Source of the DNA: Rhizophagus sp. LPA8_4_AMF
Lineage: Eukaryota; Glomeromycota; Glomeromycetes; Glomerales; Glomeraceae
DNA: 20,758 bases
Reading direction: 5' to 3'
Assembly (NCBI GenBank): GCA_021464525.1
Contig: JADRCO010001269.1
Span: 1-20,758, forward strand
Shown: positions 1 through 10,842 of the stretch, piece after piece
Numbering within the stretch: the stretch's first letter is position 1
How the letters are laid out: each line of letters begins with the position of its first letter
Made by a program: the position numbers and the translations under genes
Notes under the pieces: generated by a model
Databases searched by the model: none
Told to the model about the DNA's origin: nothing
Seen by the model: only the letters and a program-made list of their open reading frames with translations

Positions 1-1726
1 TTGTTATACAGAGATTTACCTTAACTGTTAACGTAGTTAACAGGTGAATACTAGTCTACTTTTAGAATTAATAAACCATCTGTCATTCACAATAGAACTA
101 CATACGTGTACTATTGGTGAATCAACTTTACTCAGTAGTAAGTGTGAAGTAGAGCACACTATTTTAGCAAATGCCCTACTTTTTTAATTGGTGGACTCAG
201 ACCTGCTACACTGTAGCAAAGAAAAAGAAAAAAAAAAAACATTTTTTAATTCCCGCTATTCTCCCAAAATGAAAATATATACCGCTAGTTTATATAACTT
301 CATTATTATCTGCGTACAAATACTGAAGTAGAAATTCTGCAGAATTAACATAATATCTTCACATACATATAGAGATCCTCCAGCCCATTGTGTGGTAATG
401 TAGTTAATTCTTTTACTAACATATACGATAAATCTCACAGTAATAAAGTTTTAATAATCACGTGTGACATAAGTAGTACAGAAACAATACTTACTAATCA
501 ATTATATGAGCTATTATCTCCTTCCAATTTGACTGTGATAGCTATTGTAGATTGTCCTCCTTGACAAATACAATTCCAGACAAGTAAGAGGCTCTATACC
601 TTTTAACATAACTAAATAATTAAACATAATAAATCCACCCAAGAAAATTCTATAATGTAAAAAAGTAAAATAAAACAGAAAACGTAAAAGGTAAAAAGAA
701 AAATAAAGAAAAAAATAAAAGAAACAATTGAAAAAAAGAAAAATCTATAAATTGCTAAGAAAAAAATGAAGGAACTTATAGGTCATCACATTCACATTCA
801 AGCGTTTATCTTTATCCTTAATTCCTCTAGTCGTGTAGAAGAAACCAAAAATGAGACGCCAAATCAATGTCCAATGCAGCATATTAAAGGTGTCCAATAA
901 GGTATTCCCTATACCAGTCGAAAGGTTTGATGAATAAGAATCATTTGTTTTGTCATATTTTAAAATAGTTCTGAAGGCAACACATAATCAGGCGTGTTCA
1001 AACTTGTTTTGATCTTATTCAGAAGCACGCCAAGAAAAAGTTCAAAGATTCTATCTGATTTGTTAGTATCACCTTCCCATTTTGGTATCATCTTTGTTTG
1101 GCTTGTTTGTCAGCGAAAAATAGAAGGTATCTATTTTCGGTGAAAGGGAAAAAAGAAGAAAGGGAATTTTGGAAAAACAACCAGGTAGAGGTAGTTGAAA
1201 TATTGTTTTATTTTTGTTGATATTCCAGTTTTATGATGTGGTGGGCAGGCCGCCAAGGAACCTAAGAGTTCAGTTAAGTACTCATATCACGTCTATCTGT
1301 TGAGATAGTCTGAAGTGTTGCCAAGAAAATATAAAAAGTCATCATTTTCCAAGGCTTTGTGGAGTCTCTTCATGTCGTTAAAATGTATTGCTTTTTATTG
1401 TTGAAAGTAAAGGTAGACCATATTTGTTTTGCTTAAGTCTTGATAATACGTGTTGTTTCTTCCTCTGTAAAATAAACGTTAGAAAAAACTAAAAGTTGAA
1501 GTTTGCTACTAAAACTATGTTAGCAGAATATAAAAGAAAACAAAAATAAAGAAAAATAGTGTATTATAAGGCTTAAAGTGTATTATTTAAAGAAACTAAA
1601 ATGAAAAAATAAAATTTTTATGCAAAAAAATATTAGTAAAAAAATGGTCGTGAACTAGACCTCTAAACTTTTTTGATCATTATTTTCAAATGAATAGTTT
1701 AGTGCTTTCTTAAAATGTCCCATAAT
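1..1726. other. AT-rich spacer, no gene supported
   Basis: I see no reading frame with recognisable protein similarity on either strand. The only longer frame (256-438, minus) has no family signature or codon-like composition. The stretch has a purine-rich, A-rich part at about 655-775 and otherwise looks like mixed AT-rich spacer. It lies downstream of the 3' end of the broken transposase gene and may include the outer end of that element, but I could not find a terminal inverted repeat here. Confidence 0.6.
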
Positions 1727-3904
1727 TCAATCATAATCTACCTTTTTTTGTGTATGAGAACGAATTTCTACTTCTTGAATGTGATTAAGATGTCTAGGAA
1801 TAAGATAAATCCTTTGATCAATATTATTATCATGAATTGACTTCAAATTTTTGGATAATGTTCTGATAAAAACTTCATTAAAAATAGAATCAACATGATT
1901 CCAAGTATCATCTAAAAGCCATCTTGTTGGCATTAGCATTATATGGAATAATGCATTTGGGTTTTCAATCATCAATTTAAAGTAATGATGACAAATAATT
2001 CCATGTGAAACTAATAACAAGCATGTACATAAATGAGTTCCATTATTAAGAATAATAATATGCTGATATGAACTTGGTACCATATATGGAATAATACACC
2101 ATACTTCTTTAATCATTTCTTTTGATACCGAATTTAACAATGATTTTAAGTATGTCTGGTAAAAATCATAATAATCTGATCATTTGATATTCCTTGACTT
2201 TCTTGATTTTCAGTAATTTCATTTTGATCCTAAAAATATATACGTAATAGTAGTTAAACATTAATTATATCATTTTACATTATAATTTTAATTTTTTACT
2301 CACCAGTTGATCCTCAATAAACTCAAATGCATCTTTAATATCTAGTTTTTCATATTTGTAAAGTATTGATTCACACATTTGTTTATGTATTTCCCCAACA
2401 ATTCTTGGTGAAAAATATTTTTGAATTATATTATTAACATTACTAAAAAAATTTTCCACAACAAATGGCTGATGATATATCGTTAATTTGTATTTTCATG
2501 CTATAAAATTCTTGTTTATTTCTTCTTTTTGCATTCGAGAATCTAATGCTTCAGCTACATCTGCCATTGTAGGGCTAGAATTAACAACTTTATAAATAAC
2601 GGCATTTATTGACTCTACATGCTGCATTGACTGTATACCAGCTGTAAATACTCTGTTTGTAAATGCTCATGCCCATGAATGTCATGTTGAATATATTGGG
2701 TCATGTAAATAATCACTACCATTAGGAAAGTTATTTAATAAAGCTTGAAATCATTGTTCAAAAACATCTGCACATAGTGAATTGCTAGTTTTTCAAAAAT
2801 CATGAATAAATATCTTAAAATCTGCAGCACCAAGTTTATTTTTAAGGCGTTTAGGTAAATTTTGAGTCATATGCCAAATGCAATGTATGTGATACGCATT
2901 TTTTTATGTAGTTTGACATGCCGCATCTATTGCAGGATCCATATCAGTGATTATAACTTTTAGTTCAATTCCTGTTGCATTTAGCATTTGTTGTAAAATT
3001 CACTCATAGCTTTCTTGAGTTTCATCATTTAAAAAAGCTTGTGCCCCTAAATGTGATTTACCATCATTATTAACAAGTATAAATAGTGATAATGGACAGT
3101 TGTATCTATTGGTCCTAGAGGTAGTATCATGTAAAATGACATCTGAATACCACGACCACAAAATAATTTGATTTTCTGTCATCCAAAATATACCACACAA
3201 TCTATTACTATCTGCATTTATTAAAGGTTGAACAAACATCATAGGTTCTTTTTTTTGTTGTTCAAGAAGAAATTTTAACAAATGAGAAGCATCTGTTCCA
3301 GCTATTTTTTTTCATGTTTAATTTTTTGAATTGCATTTGAAAGATCTTGTGTAAGAAAAATCTGGTCAGGAAATAATGGTTGTAATAGATTTCTTATAGT
3401 ATGTGCATCACAACATCCATGTATAACTGCATGTTCAATTTCATTCATTATAGATTGATTAAATTTTTGGAATGTTGTAGCAAATTGTGTATTATCAGCA
3501 AGTATTTCATGATTGTGTTCAAGATGGATAGACGTTACATGAATAAAATTATTATTTATAGTTTTACTCGCCATTTACAATCAGTTTTTTTTGACCCTTT
3601 ATTACGTTGTTGATCAATTTGCTTAGACTTATAGTTAGGTTTGTACTTTCCGGCATATTCACAAACAAATGTTCTTCTTCTAGGAACTTGGACAGTTGAG
3701 TTTGATAATTGAATATATTCAACTTGGTATTTATTAACTACAAATCCCTTTTGCCTTCCATATTCCTTTAGATAATATTCGGCAGTTTCCCAAGAACTAA
3801 ATTTTGAACTAACAGATAATTCTATAGGATGCGTTAATAAAGGATAATTTGTAGGGTCAAGATTTTCTAATTCTGAACCAAGAATAATTCCTACGGGAAT
3901 TTCA
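1727..3904 (-). pseudogene. Broken FAR1/MULE-like transposase (FAR1 domain, DDE core, SWIM finger)
   Basis: Read on the minus strand, this is a Mutator-like (MULE) transposase of the FAR1-related class. From about 3904 to 3485 comes a FAR1-type DNA-binding domain with a CEYAGKYKPNY stretch and a terminal LEHNHE signature. The catalytic core follows: HDTTSRTNRYNCPL (about 3100-3130), TDMDPAIDAAC (about 2930-2950) and HVESINA (about 2605-2625) supply the expected Asp, Asp and Glu. A SWIM finger, CTCLLLVSHGIICHH, lies near 2000. A GT-AG intron fits 2230-2303. The frame breaks at least three times: near 3557-3572, at a run of 8 T (3305-3312) and near 2169-2184. In-frame stops lie at 3000-3002, 2904-2906 (TAA), 2793-2795, 2751-2753, 2682-2684, 2667-2669 and 2496-2498; all but one are TGA. 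The 5' end is unclear: an AG precedes position 3904, so an upstream exon may be lost. It looks non-functional under the standard code. The family call is firm. Confidence 0.85.
2230..2303 (-). other. Relic intron in the FAR1/MULE transposase
   Basis: On the minus strand the donor GTGAGT (2298-2303) follows a frame ending in IEDQL, and the acceptor TTTTTAG ends at 2230. The 74-nt length matches the other introns in this window. The frame after the acceptor needs a further 1-nt shift to join the SWIM-finger part. Confidence 0.6.
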
Positions 3905-4040
3905 ACTTCAGTTTCAATTTCTTGCTATTTAATAGATTAATAAATAAGTTAGCTGTTGAATACAATAAAGTAATGCTATTTAACACCAATAAATTAATGC
4001 GCAATAATATAATGCTTTGTGATGTTAATTAATATACATC

Positions 4041-4106
4041 TAACGCTATCTAACGCCATCTAACTAATAAATAATGCTATTAACGTTAATTTCTAAGAAA
4101 TTAACG
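4041..4106. repeat. 10-bp tandem units plus 23-nt perfect palindrome
   Basis: Two 10-bp units, TAACGCTATC (4041-4050) and TAACGCCATC (4051-4060), are followed by a partial third. Positions 4084-4106 form a perfect inverted repeat with 11-bp arms around a single A at 4095 (arm CGTTAATTTCT). Related GCTAT and TAACG words recur from 3970 on. It lies about 140 bp beyond the 5' end of the transposase relic, so it may be the remains of a subterminal region of that element. That link is inference. Confidence 0.6.
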
Positions 4107-4478
4107 CTATTAAAACTCTATACCATATGCCGTTTACCCCAAATTAATTTTTTTTTAAGCACTTTCAATAGTATTTCAGTAGTATTTCACAAAAAAAAAT
4201 GTGCGCAATTGACTAATGTTATCATTTTCCATGTTTCACGAATCACTGCTTGAGCTTGTAACCCAATTTCTTTATGATAATTGAACAATTAAAGTTTTTG
4301 AGCTACTTTACTAATATTACTAAATGTTAAGAAGTAACTTTAACGCATTTTTAAGCAAAAAACAGGTTGTTTTTTTATTTAAAAAGAGTGTTAGAAAAAA
4401 AACTATCGACGAAGCTATAAAATTATTTATATTTATTGTAACACAATTATCGTGCTATATTTTAATTGGATTTATGAT

Positions 4479-4503
4479 CACGTGCTAAAATGGGTAGCAC
4501 GTG
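4479..4503. repeat. 9-bp inverted repeat carrying two CACGTG motifs
   Basis: CACGTGCTA (4479-4487) and TAGCACGTG (4495-4503) are exact reverse complements separated by 7 bases. Each arm contains the palindromic CACGTG hexamer, the core site of Cbf1/Myc-type bHLH factors. A further partial copy, CGTGCTAT, is at 4451-4458. It could be a paired binding site or an extrudable hairpin; no nearby start codon makes either certain. Confidence 0.55.
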
Positions 4504-5650
4504 CGATGAATAAATTTTCTCTTATTAAAATTTTTAGTAAGATTTCAGATTTAGTTTAGTTCAAGAAATATTAAAATAAAACCATTTTAATATTTAAAAA
4601 GGTTACTTGAAAAGAAAATTCATAATTGAAAAGGTAAGTACAAACTTATCTACTATAATACTAGCTCATTTTCTTTAAAAAGAACAAGCACATGTCCAGT
4701 ACAAATAATTTTCGCATATATAAACTTTTTTTAAAATTTACCCTCACGGGGAGCAGTAACTTTATTATAGAAATCATATTTTTCAAAAAATTTCTTCGAA
4801 AATCACCACACCCGACCTGCAGAAGTACCCAGTGAGCATTTCGCATATACAGTATAGGCTTTATTTTATAAAAATAAATTATTATATAATGTACTAATTA
4901 TATCAAAAAAAATTATATATAGTATCAGATATCCGAACCTTAATCAATGGGACTTATTTTGATTTGATAAAATGGACAGCATTGTTTGTTTCTACAGCAA
5001 TGCGGCAGTGCTAACTGCTAACTGCTAAGTATTTTGTTAAATTTAAAATGCATCACTATATATAAGCCGAAAAAAAATTAAACAAACATTAATAGCCTGA
5101 TTACACGTGATTTGATTAAAACACTAACCAAATTAGTTGCTTTACCTGTTACCCCTTTTGACTTTGGCTTTACTTGGCTTATTTTGCACCCGATTATGGC
5201 AGTGCTAATAAATTAATTTCCCGATTTGATCTACGGTCCTTTAATTTTTTCAAGGATATTGTTTACTAAAGAATCTTGATTTTTTTATTTTAAAAAGAAT
5301 GATGAAATTAATATTTATAGAACCATATTTAAATGTATAACAATATACTTTGTGCATAAAAACAGATCGAACGTTAGTCTATTTTTAAGTTTCGCTTTAT
5401 TTGGCTTAGAACAACAGCCCATTCGTTAATAAAAATCCCTTAGAATGGTTACTAGTATTAATCAAATCCCCTGATTTTCTTTGTGGCGTACCGAATAAAA
5501 TTTAATTCAATGTTCAATATGCATTAATATTACTTCTGAGATAAATATGAAACAATTATATATCCGTAGACTAAAAAATTTTCCTTTTTTTAAAATTGTT
5601 TTCTCTCAAAAAATAAAAATTTTTTATTTTCACGCGAATTATTAAATAAA

Positions 5651-8600
5651 ATGGAAGACGCGACTTACGCGCTTCCAACAAGCGGAACGGGTACACTTCG
5701 AAGAGGCAAAACCCTAACCAGACCTGAAAGATATCAGCCTGCTTCTCCTCTACTTACTGGTAAAAAAGAAAGGAAACCTTTAGATCCTTGGGTTCTGTTT
5801 ACACGTGCAGTTACTTTTTGGGCTCCAAATGCCTTATTATCTAAATTTTTCGGCTTACGTGACAAACAGTCTCAACAAGCATGGAGGGAAAAGTTTGCAT
5901 TATGTTTCATTGCTGTCATCATGGGTGGGATTGTTGCGTTCTTGACAGTTGGTTTTAGACCCGTATTATGTCCCAGCTCTCAGGCTGATAACGCTGAAAA
6001 GTTTTTACATTATGGTGAAGTGGATGGTAAGGAAAGAATAATTGTACAAAATTTATTATATGTCAGGTTCTAATTTCTTTTATAATTCATTTAGGTGTGC
6101 TTGGAATTCTCGGTTGGCAATTTAACGTTAGTCAAGCGTTAATAAATGAAGTCAATTTCTTTGGTATAATAGATAATAATGGACCTGGTTTTGATATAAC
6201 GAATAAGTTCAAGCGAGATGTTAATGAGATTCCATCATGTCTTGCGCCAAGAATACAAAACTTTGCCGCAGTGACTACACCATTATGTACTGGTGGACCT
6301 GAATGTCCGCTTCCAAAACTTACAGAATCTGCCATCGATCAATATCGACTTGTAAATACGACAAAAATGGTTGGATTTGATTGGGATCAGGTTGGAAGGA
6401 TTAAGAATTATTTTGTTATTGATGGTGCTGTTCTTAACATGGATTCATATATTGAGGCACACCCTAATCCAATTGAAAATGATTTGATTGATAATATTAT
6501 TCGTGATGTGTTGAATACTAATCATCCTCAGGGTGGTAAAGATGCGACCCGCTTATTTTACAATCGAGAAGATACAAAACAAGCAATAGTATGTATAATG
6601 CAAAAATATTATGCAGGAAACATTGATAAGCAAACGATTGGATGTTTCACTTCCGACTTATTCAATATAATTATGCTTGTTGCAATATTGGGAATTGTTA
6701 TGTGTAGATTTTTTATGGCTTGTATTTTCGATTGGTTCATTTCACATCGTCTTGCACATAAGCCAAAGAAAATGGTAAAAAAGACAACAGCCTCTCCTCC
6801 TCCTGTTAAGAAAAAATTTAGCATGAACGATGTTGGAAACGACCTTTTTACAGTGTTATTAATCACTTGCTATTCTGAGGGTGAAGTTGGTCTGCGTATC
6901 ACATGTGAATCAATGGCTGCTACTGATTATCCGGATGATCGTAAACTTTTATTCCTTGTATGCGATGGTATAATTACGGGTAGCGGTAATGATAAAAGTA
7001 CTCCGGATATTTGTGTAGAAATGATGGAAGTTGATAAGGAGTTTAAAAATCCACGACCTCAAAGTTATATTGCTATCGCTGCTGGAAATAAGCAACACAA
7101 CATGGCAAAAGTTTATGCTGGTCATTATTGTAAGTAATTGATTTCAAGACATTGCTTTTAAATTCAAATTTAACTAATTTCGTTTCCTTGTCTATAGTAT
7201 ATAAGGAACGAAGAGTGCCAATGATTCTTGTTGTAAAATGTGGTACCCAAGAAGAACAAGGAAAACCTAAACCTGGAAACCGTGGAAAACGTGATTCCCA
7301 ATTAATTTTGATGAATTTTTTCAGCCGTATAACATACAATGACCGTATGACTGCTTTGGATTACGATTTATTTAGAAAAGTTCATCATTTAATGGGTGTA
7401 ACACCTGATTTTTTTGAAATTGTCCTTATGGTATGATATTTATTATGATTTGTCTAATTGTTCTTAAATTAATTATAATAAGAGATTTTAATAAAATTTA
7501 CTCTCATTCTCTGTTAGGTTGACGCTGATACTAAAGTTTATCCTAATTCGTTAAGATTGTTGGTCAATTGTATGTGTAATGATCCTCTTATTATGGGTCT
7601 TTGTGGTGAAACAAAGATCGCAAATAAGCGTGACTCTTGGGTTACAGCTATTCAAGTTTTCGAATATTATATTTCTCACCATTTGGGTAAAGGATTTGAA
7701 TCGGTATTTGGTGGTGTCACTTGTCTCCCAGGTTGTTTCTGTATGTATCGTCTTAAAGCAAGAAAAGGTGATGATGATTGGGTACCAATTATTACAAAAC
7801 CAGAAATTGTTCAAGAGTATTCACAAAATGATGTTAACACACTTCATCAAAAGAATTTATTATTGCTTGGTGAAGATCGATTTTTGACAACACTTATGCT
7901 TAGAAACTTCCCTCGAAGAAAGATGACCTTTTGTCCACAAGCTGTATGTAAAACCGTTGTCCCCGATGAATTTAAAGTCTTACTTTCTCAACGTCGTCGA
8001 TGGATTAATTCAACAGTTCATAACTTGATGGAATTAGTATTAGTTCGCAACCTTTGTGGAACTTTTTGTTTTTCCATGCAATTTGTGGTGTTTATGGAAT
8101 TAATTGGTACAGTGGTTTTACCTGTGGCTATTATATTAACCGTATATTTAATTATAACATCTATAAGGAATCCACCACAAAATTTTTCCGAATCTATACC
8201 TTTATTAATGTTGGTAGCAGTTCTTGGGTTACCAGCTATATTAATTTTTATAACAACAAGAAAGTTAGTTTACGTTTTATGGATGTTAATTTATTTACTT
8301 GCATTACCTGTTTGGAATTTTGTATTACCAACTTATGCATATTGGCATTTTGATGATTTTTCATGGGGTGAAACCAGAAAAGTTGAAGGTGAAGGTAAAG
8401 GTGATGATCATGGTAAAAAAGAAGGTTCATTTGATCCTTCTAAAGTACCATTTAAACGTTGGGAAGATTGGGAACGAACAAGACTTCGTAGGATGAGGCG
8501 AAAAGAACGTCAAAGACAACAAATAGCTTCAGGCGCAGTTCATTTATCACATCAAGTAATACCAGATGATGAATCACAGTATGAATTATTGTCGCCTCAA

Positions 8601-8690
8601 ACTGATGATAATTATGCAGAAACTTCATCTAATACTTCTCAATCACAACAATTTTATAATTATCTTGACGACGATTATGGACGTATATAA
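5651..8690 (+). CDS. CHS: Chitin synthase, class IV (Chs3-like), 4 exons
   Basis: The enzyme polymerises UDP-N-acetylglucosamine into cell wall chitin at the plasma membrane. My exons are 5651-6026, 6095-7129, 7198-7430 and 7518-8690, joined by GT-AG introns of 68, 68 and 87 nt, giving 938 codons. Residues about 50-105 ([17 protein letters not shown], then a membrane segment at 82-101) are typical of class IV enzymes. A second membrane segment lies at about 314-338. The family 2 glycosyltransferase core then shows [11 protein letters not shown], the metal-binding VDADT (549-553), GEDRF (catalytic Asp 668) and QRRRW (706-710). Several membrane helices follow (from about 8050 to 8330), then a charged tail. 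There is no myosin motor. The first intron could be missed because its opening 45 nt are open in frame; I chose donor GTAAGG at 6027 because it restores the frame to LGILGWQF. Class assignment is from motif memory. Confidence 0.93.
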
Positions 8691-9005
8691 CATATTTAAA
8701 TCTTTTTACTTAATATACATAATATAGGCGATAATATAATATGTGGTAATTTCCATCAAAAATTATAGTGTATTGTATATATCTTCTAGGATTATTAAAA
8801 TAACTCATGCGATAGAATTAGAAAGCTATAACATAATTTTATTAATTTTAAAAATCATTTATTGTAATATTTTGTTTATTTTTATTTTTAATATCCACGT
8901 TAAAATAAATAAAATCACGTGATATTTGTATTTGTAATACAAGAAATTTTAGTGATAAAAGTAACACCACATTTTTTGCAGGGAATTTGATTTATTTAAT
9001 TAAAG
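8691..9005. other. Intergenic region, chitin synthase 3' end to HYPK promoter
   Basis: This stretch of 315 bases has no gene. It must carry the chitin synthase 3' untranslated region on its left and the HYPK-like promoter on its right. It is AT-rich, with a notable CACGTG palindrome at 8914-8923. Confidence 0.6.
8914..8923. promoter_or_regulatory. ATCACGTGAT palindrome, E-box-like site
   Basis: A perfect 10-bp palindrome with the CACGTG core lies 82 bases before the ATG of the HYPK-like gene. CACGTG is the known core of fungal bHLH sites such as those of Cbf1. In a background this AT-rich the GC-containing palindrome stands out. Function here is inferred from position only. Confidence 0.45.
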
Positions 9006-9834
9006 ATGGCAAATAAGAAGCAAAAGAAGAAAGCTAATAAGAACAACAACAATAATACTTTAGATACTACTAATAACACTTTATCTTCAGTAGCAAAAAC
9101 GACAGAAACAGCGCAACAAGCAGCTCCTCCAGCATTATCACAATCATCAAATAATGATAATAAACAAGCGAAAGTAAAGGAAAAGGAAAAAGAAAAAGAA
9201 AAGGAGGCAACTAATGTTGATGATGATCAACAAGCAGAAGAACCTCAACAAAAGGGATTTAAAGGTCTAGCTAAAAAAGATATGCAAGCTGTCGAAGGAT
9301 ACGTTGCTGAAGGAGCTGAAGGTGAAGGAATTGATGAATCGAAATTAGATAAGGTAGGAATGAATAATTTAGTTGATCTGCGTGATATAATAAAAACATG
9401 TGATAAATTTTAATTACTGTTGATAAAATTTTCATTGATGTCTTGAGTAGGCTTGGAATATCGTAGAGACCGTCAATGAAGAGAAAAAGCGCCTTAACGA
9501 CCAAAAACTTCAAAAGTAATATTTATTCATTATTTTTATTTTTTTTAATTAGGTTGACTATTTATTTAATTAGCATTCTTTTTATACAAATCAATGAAGA
9601 CAAAAGGATGCTGAGAAAATAAAAGTATCAAAGGAGGATATTGAATTTATTGTACGTTTTTTTTATCATATTATTATTAATTTTATTTAAACTTCATAAA
9701 CTCACAAACCCTTATTTCATTGTGTTTAGATGAAAGAAATGGATGTGGCAAAACCGGAAGCTGATAAGTATTTAAAAGAAAACCAAGGTGATTTAGTTGA
9801 AGCATTGAAAGCAATGGTGATTGCATATTCGTAA
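9006..9834 (+). CDS. HYPK: HYPK-like NatA-associated protein with C-terminal UBA-like domain, 4 exons
   Basis: HYPK-family proteins bind and regulate the ribosome-associated N-terminal acetyltransferase NatA (Naa15/Naa10) and act as chaperone-like factors. My exons are 9006-9353, 9451-9515, 9600-9651 and 9730-9834, joined by GT-AG introns of 97, 84 and 78 nt, giving 189 codons. Residues 1-100 are low complexity (Lys, Asn, Gln, Glu rich; KEKEKEKEKE near residues 58-67). The conserved part starts with an EE-containing helix (about 117-140) and ends in a three-helix UBA-like domain (about 147-186) with VSKEDIEFIMKEMDV and NQGDLVEALKAM, matching the HYPK pattern of KED, EM and GNVVEAL. The main alternative is the alpha subunit of the nascent polypeptide complex, which shares this UBA, but no NAC beta-barrel domain is present. 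The N-terminal extension is longer than in the animal protein. HYPK is known in filamentous fungi. Confidence 0.8.
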
Positions 9835-10842
9835 TTTGATCTTTTAAAGATTATTAGAAAAAAAAATTTTGTGATAATCACGAGTAATTTTGATTCGGCC
9901 ATAGTAAATCGTAGAGCTTTTATTTCTATTTAATAAATCGCGAGCAATCAGTTAGATTATTGCGTTACATACGTTACACGCACACCTGCGCAATTCATAA
10001 TTTTAAAGTTTATTCTTAAGACCCGGATAATTATAATAAAGGTCATATCCATAATTCTAATAATATTTCATGAAAAAATATATACACATAAATTTGATTA
10101 TTTCATTACACACTTTGTATAATATTAAAATTGACATATGACCTTAATACATATTTAATTGTAATTTGTCTTTTACTGAATTAAAGAAATTATAAATTTC
10201 CATTTGTTTTTTTCCAACTATAATAAATCCCATATTTACAGTACAAGTTTCGCAATTTCCTAAATAATAAATGATTGAATGACTAGGAATATGTGAATAT
10301 AAAATATAACTAAAGCCAATTGTTGAAAAATATTCTTCATAAATATATACAGAAATATAGGAAAGCACAAATAAACATTATCATCAACATAAGAATGTTA
10401 GTTTGATGATTGTCGACACATTTCCAAGAATCGAACATGATTCTAGAAAAGTAAATGCATAACCATCACATTTGGCGGGATCTTTTGAAAAAATATTTGC
10501 CAAGGTTAAAAAAAACATTAAATTTAACAAATATGTATTTGGTAATAATTAATAAATTTATTATTACCTGGAGCATGAGATAGTCTTTCTAATGTTTCTA
10601 AATGGTTTCTATTTTGTCATCTTTAGCTCTTAAAGTTCTAAAATTTGCTCCATTATTTAGATTCAAAATAATAATATTATTGATTAAATTGATGTAAATT
10701 GTGCACATGTTCTTTTAAGTAATATCTGGTTAGATTAATGTACCATCTGATTATTTGTTTATTACCATATACAGTATGTTAACCTTCAAATTTAATATAA
10801 AAAATATACACTTTTATAAAAAACTTATATGTAACCTCAAAT
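9835..10842. other. Spacer with a decayed gene fragment, upstream of CRAT
   Basis: Apart from the possible minus-strand gene relic at about 10144-10690, I see nothing coding. The right part (10690-10842) is AT-rich and should contain the promoter of the carnitine acetyltransferase gene, including a run of TATA-like words just before its ATG. Confidence 0.5.
10144..10690 (-). pseudogene. Possible decayed, unrecognised protein-coding gene
   Basis: On the minus strand several coding-like pieces line up without forming one frame. One piece (about 10690-10610) reads NNGANFRTLRAKDDK. A second, one base out of frame, reads NHLETLERLSHAP and ends at a good donor (GTAATAA, intron 10482-10567). After the acceptor comes DPAKCDGYAFTFLESCSILG. 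A third piece (10370-10144) includes GNCETCTVNMGFIIVGKKQ and ends at a stop at 10144-10146. Between the second and third pieces there are stop codons in frame. The fragments look like protein rather than random AT-rich translation, but I do not recognise the family. It could also be a real gene with splice sites I failed to find. Confidence 0.3.

Larger units (their letters stand above)
3905..5650. other. Spacer upstream of the chitin synthase gene
   Basis: No gene is supported here; the 61-codon minus-strand frame at 4661-4846 matches nothing I recognise. The stretch holds a patch of short TAACGCTAT-like repeats with a palindrome (about 3970-4110), a CACGTG-containing inverted repeat (4479-4503) and the direct repeat GGCAGTGCTAA near 5002 and again near 5193. 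The last 100 bases before the chitin synthase ATG are T- and A-rich, as expected for a fungal promoter and leader. Confidence 0.5.

Noticed and set aside
3401..3613. Plus-strand frame of 70 codons over the transposase FAR1 region
   Set aside because: It is antisense to recognisable FAR1 domain sequence and has no similarity of its own.
4661..4846. Minus-strand 61-codon frame in the spacer
   Set aside because: It has no recognisable motif, no neighbouring exon-like pieces and weak composition.
6132..6866. Minus-strand open frames across chitin synthase exon 2
   Set aside because: They are antisense shadows of a strongly conserved coding exon.
7551..8496. Extra plus and minus frames over chitin synthase exon 4
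   Set aside because: They overlap the catalytic and membrane segments in other frames and show no family motifs.
10410..10445. tRNA-like T-loop word (GTTCGATTC on the minus strand)
   Set aside because: The flanking bases do not pair as a T stem and no acceptor, D or anticodon arm can be drawn around it.
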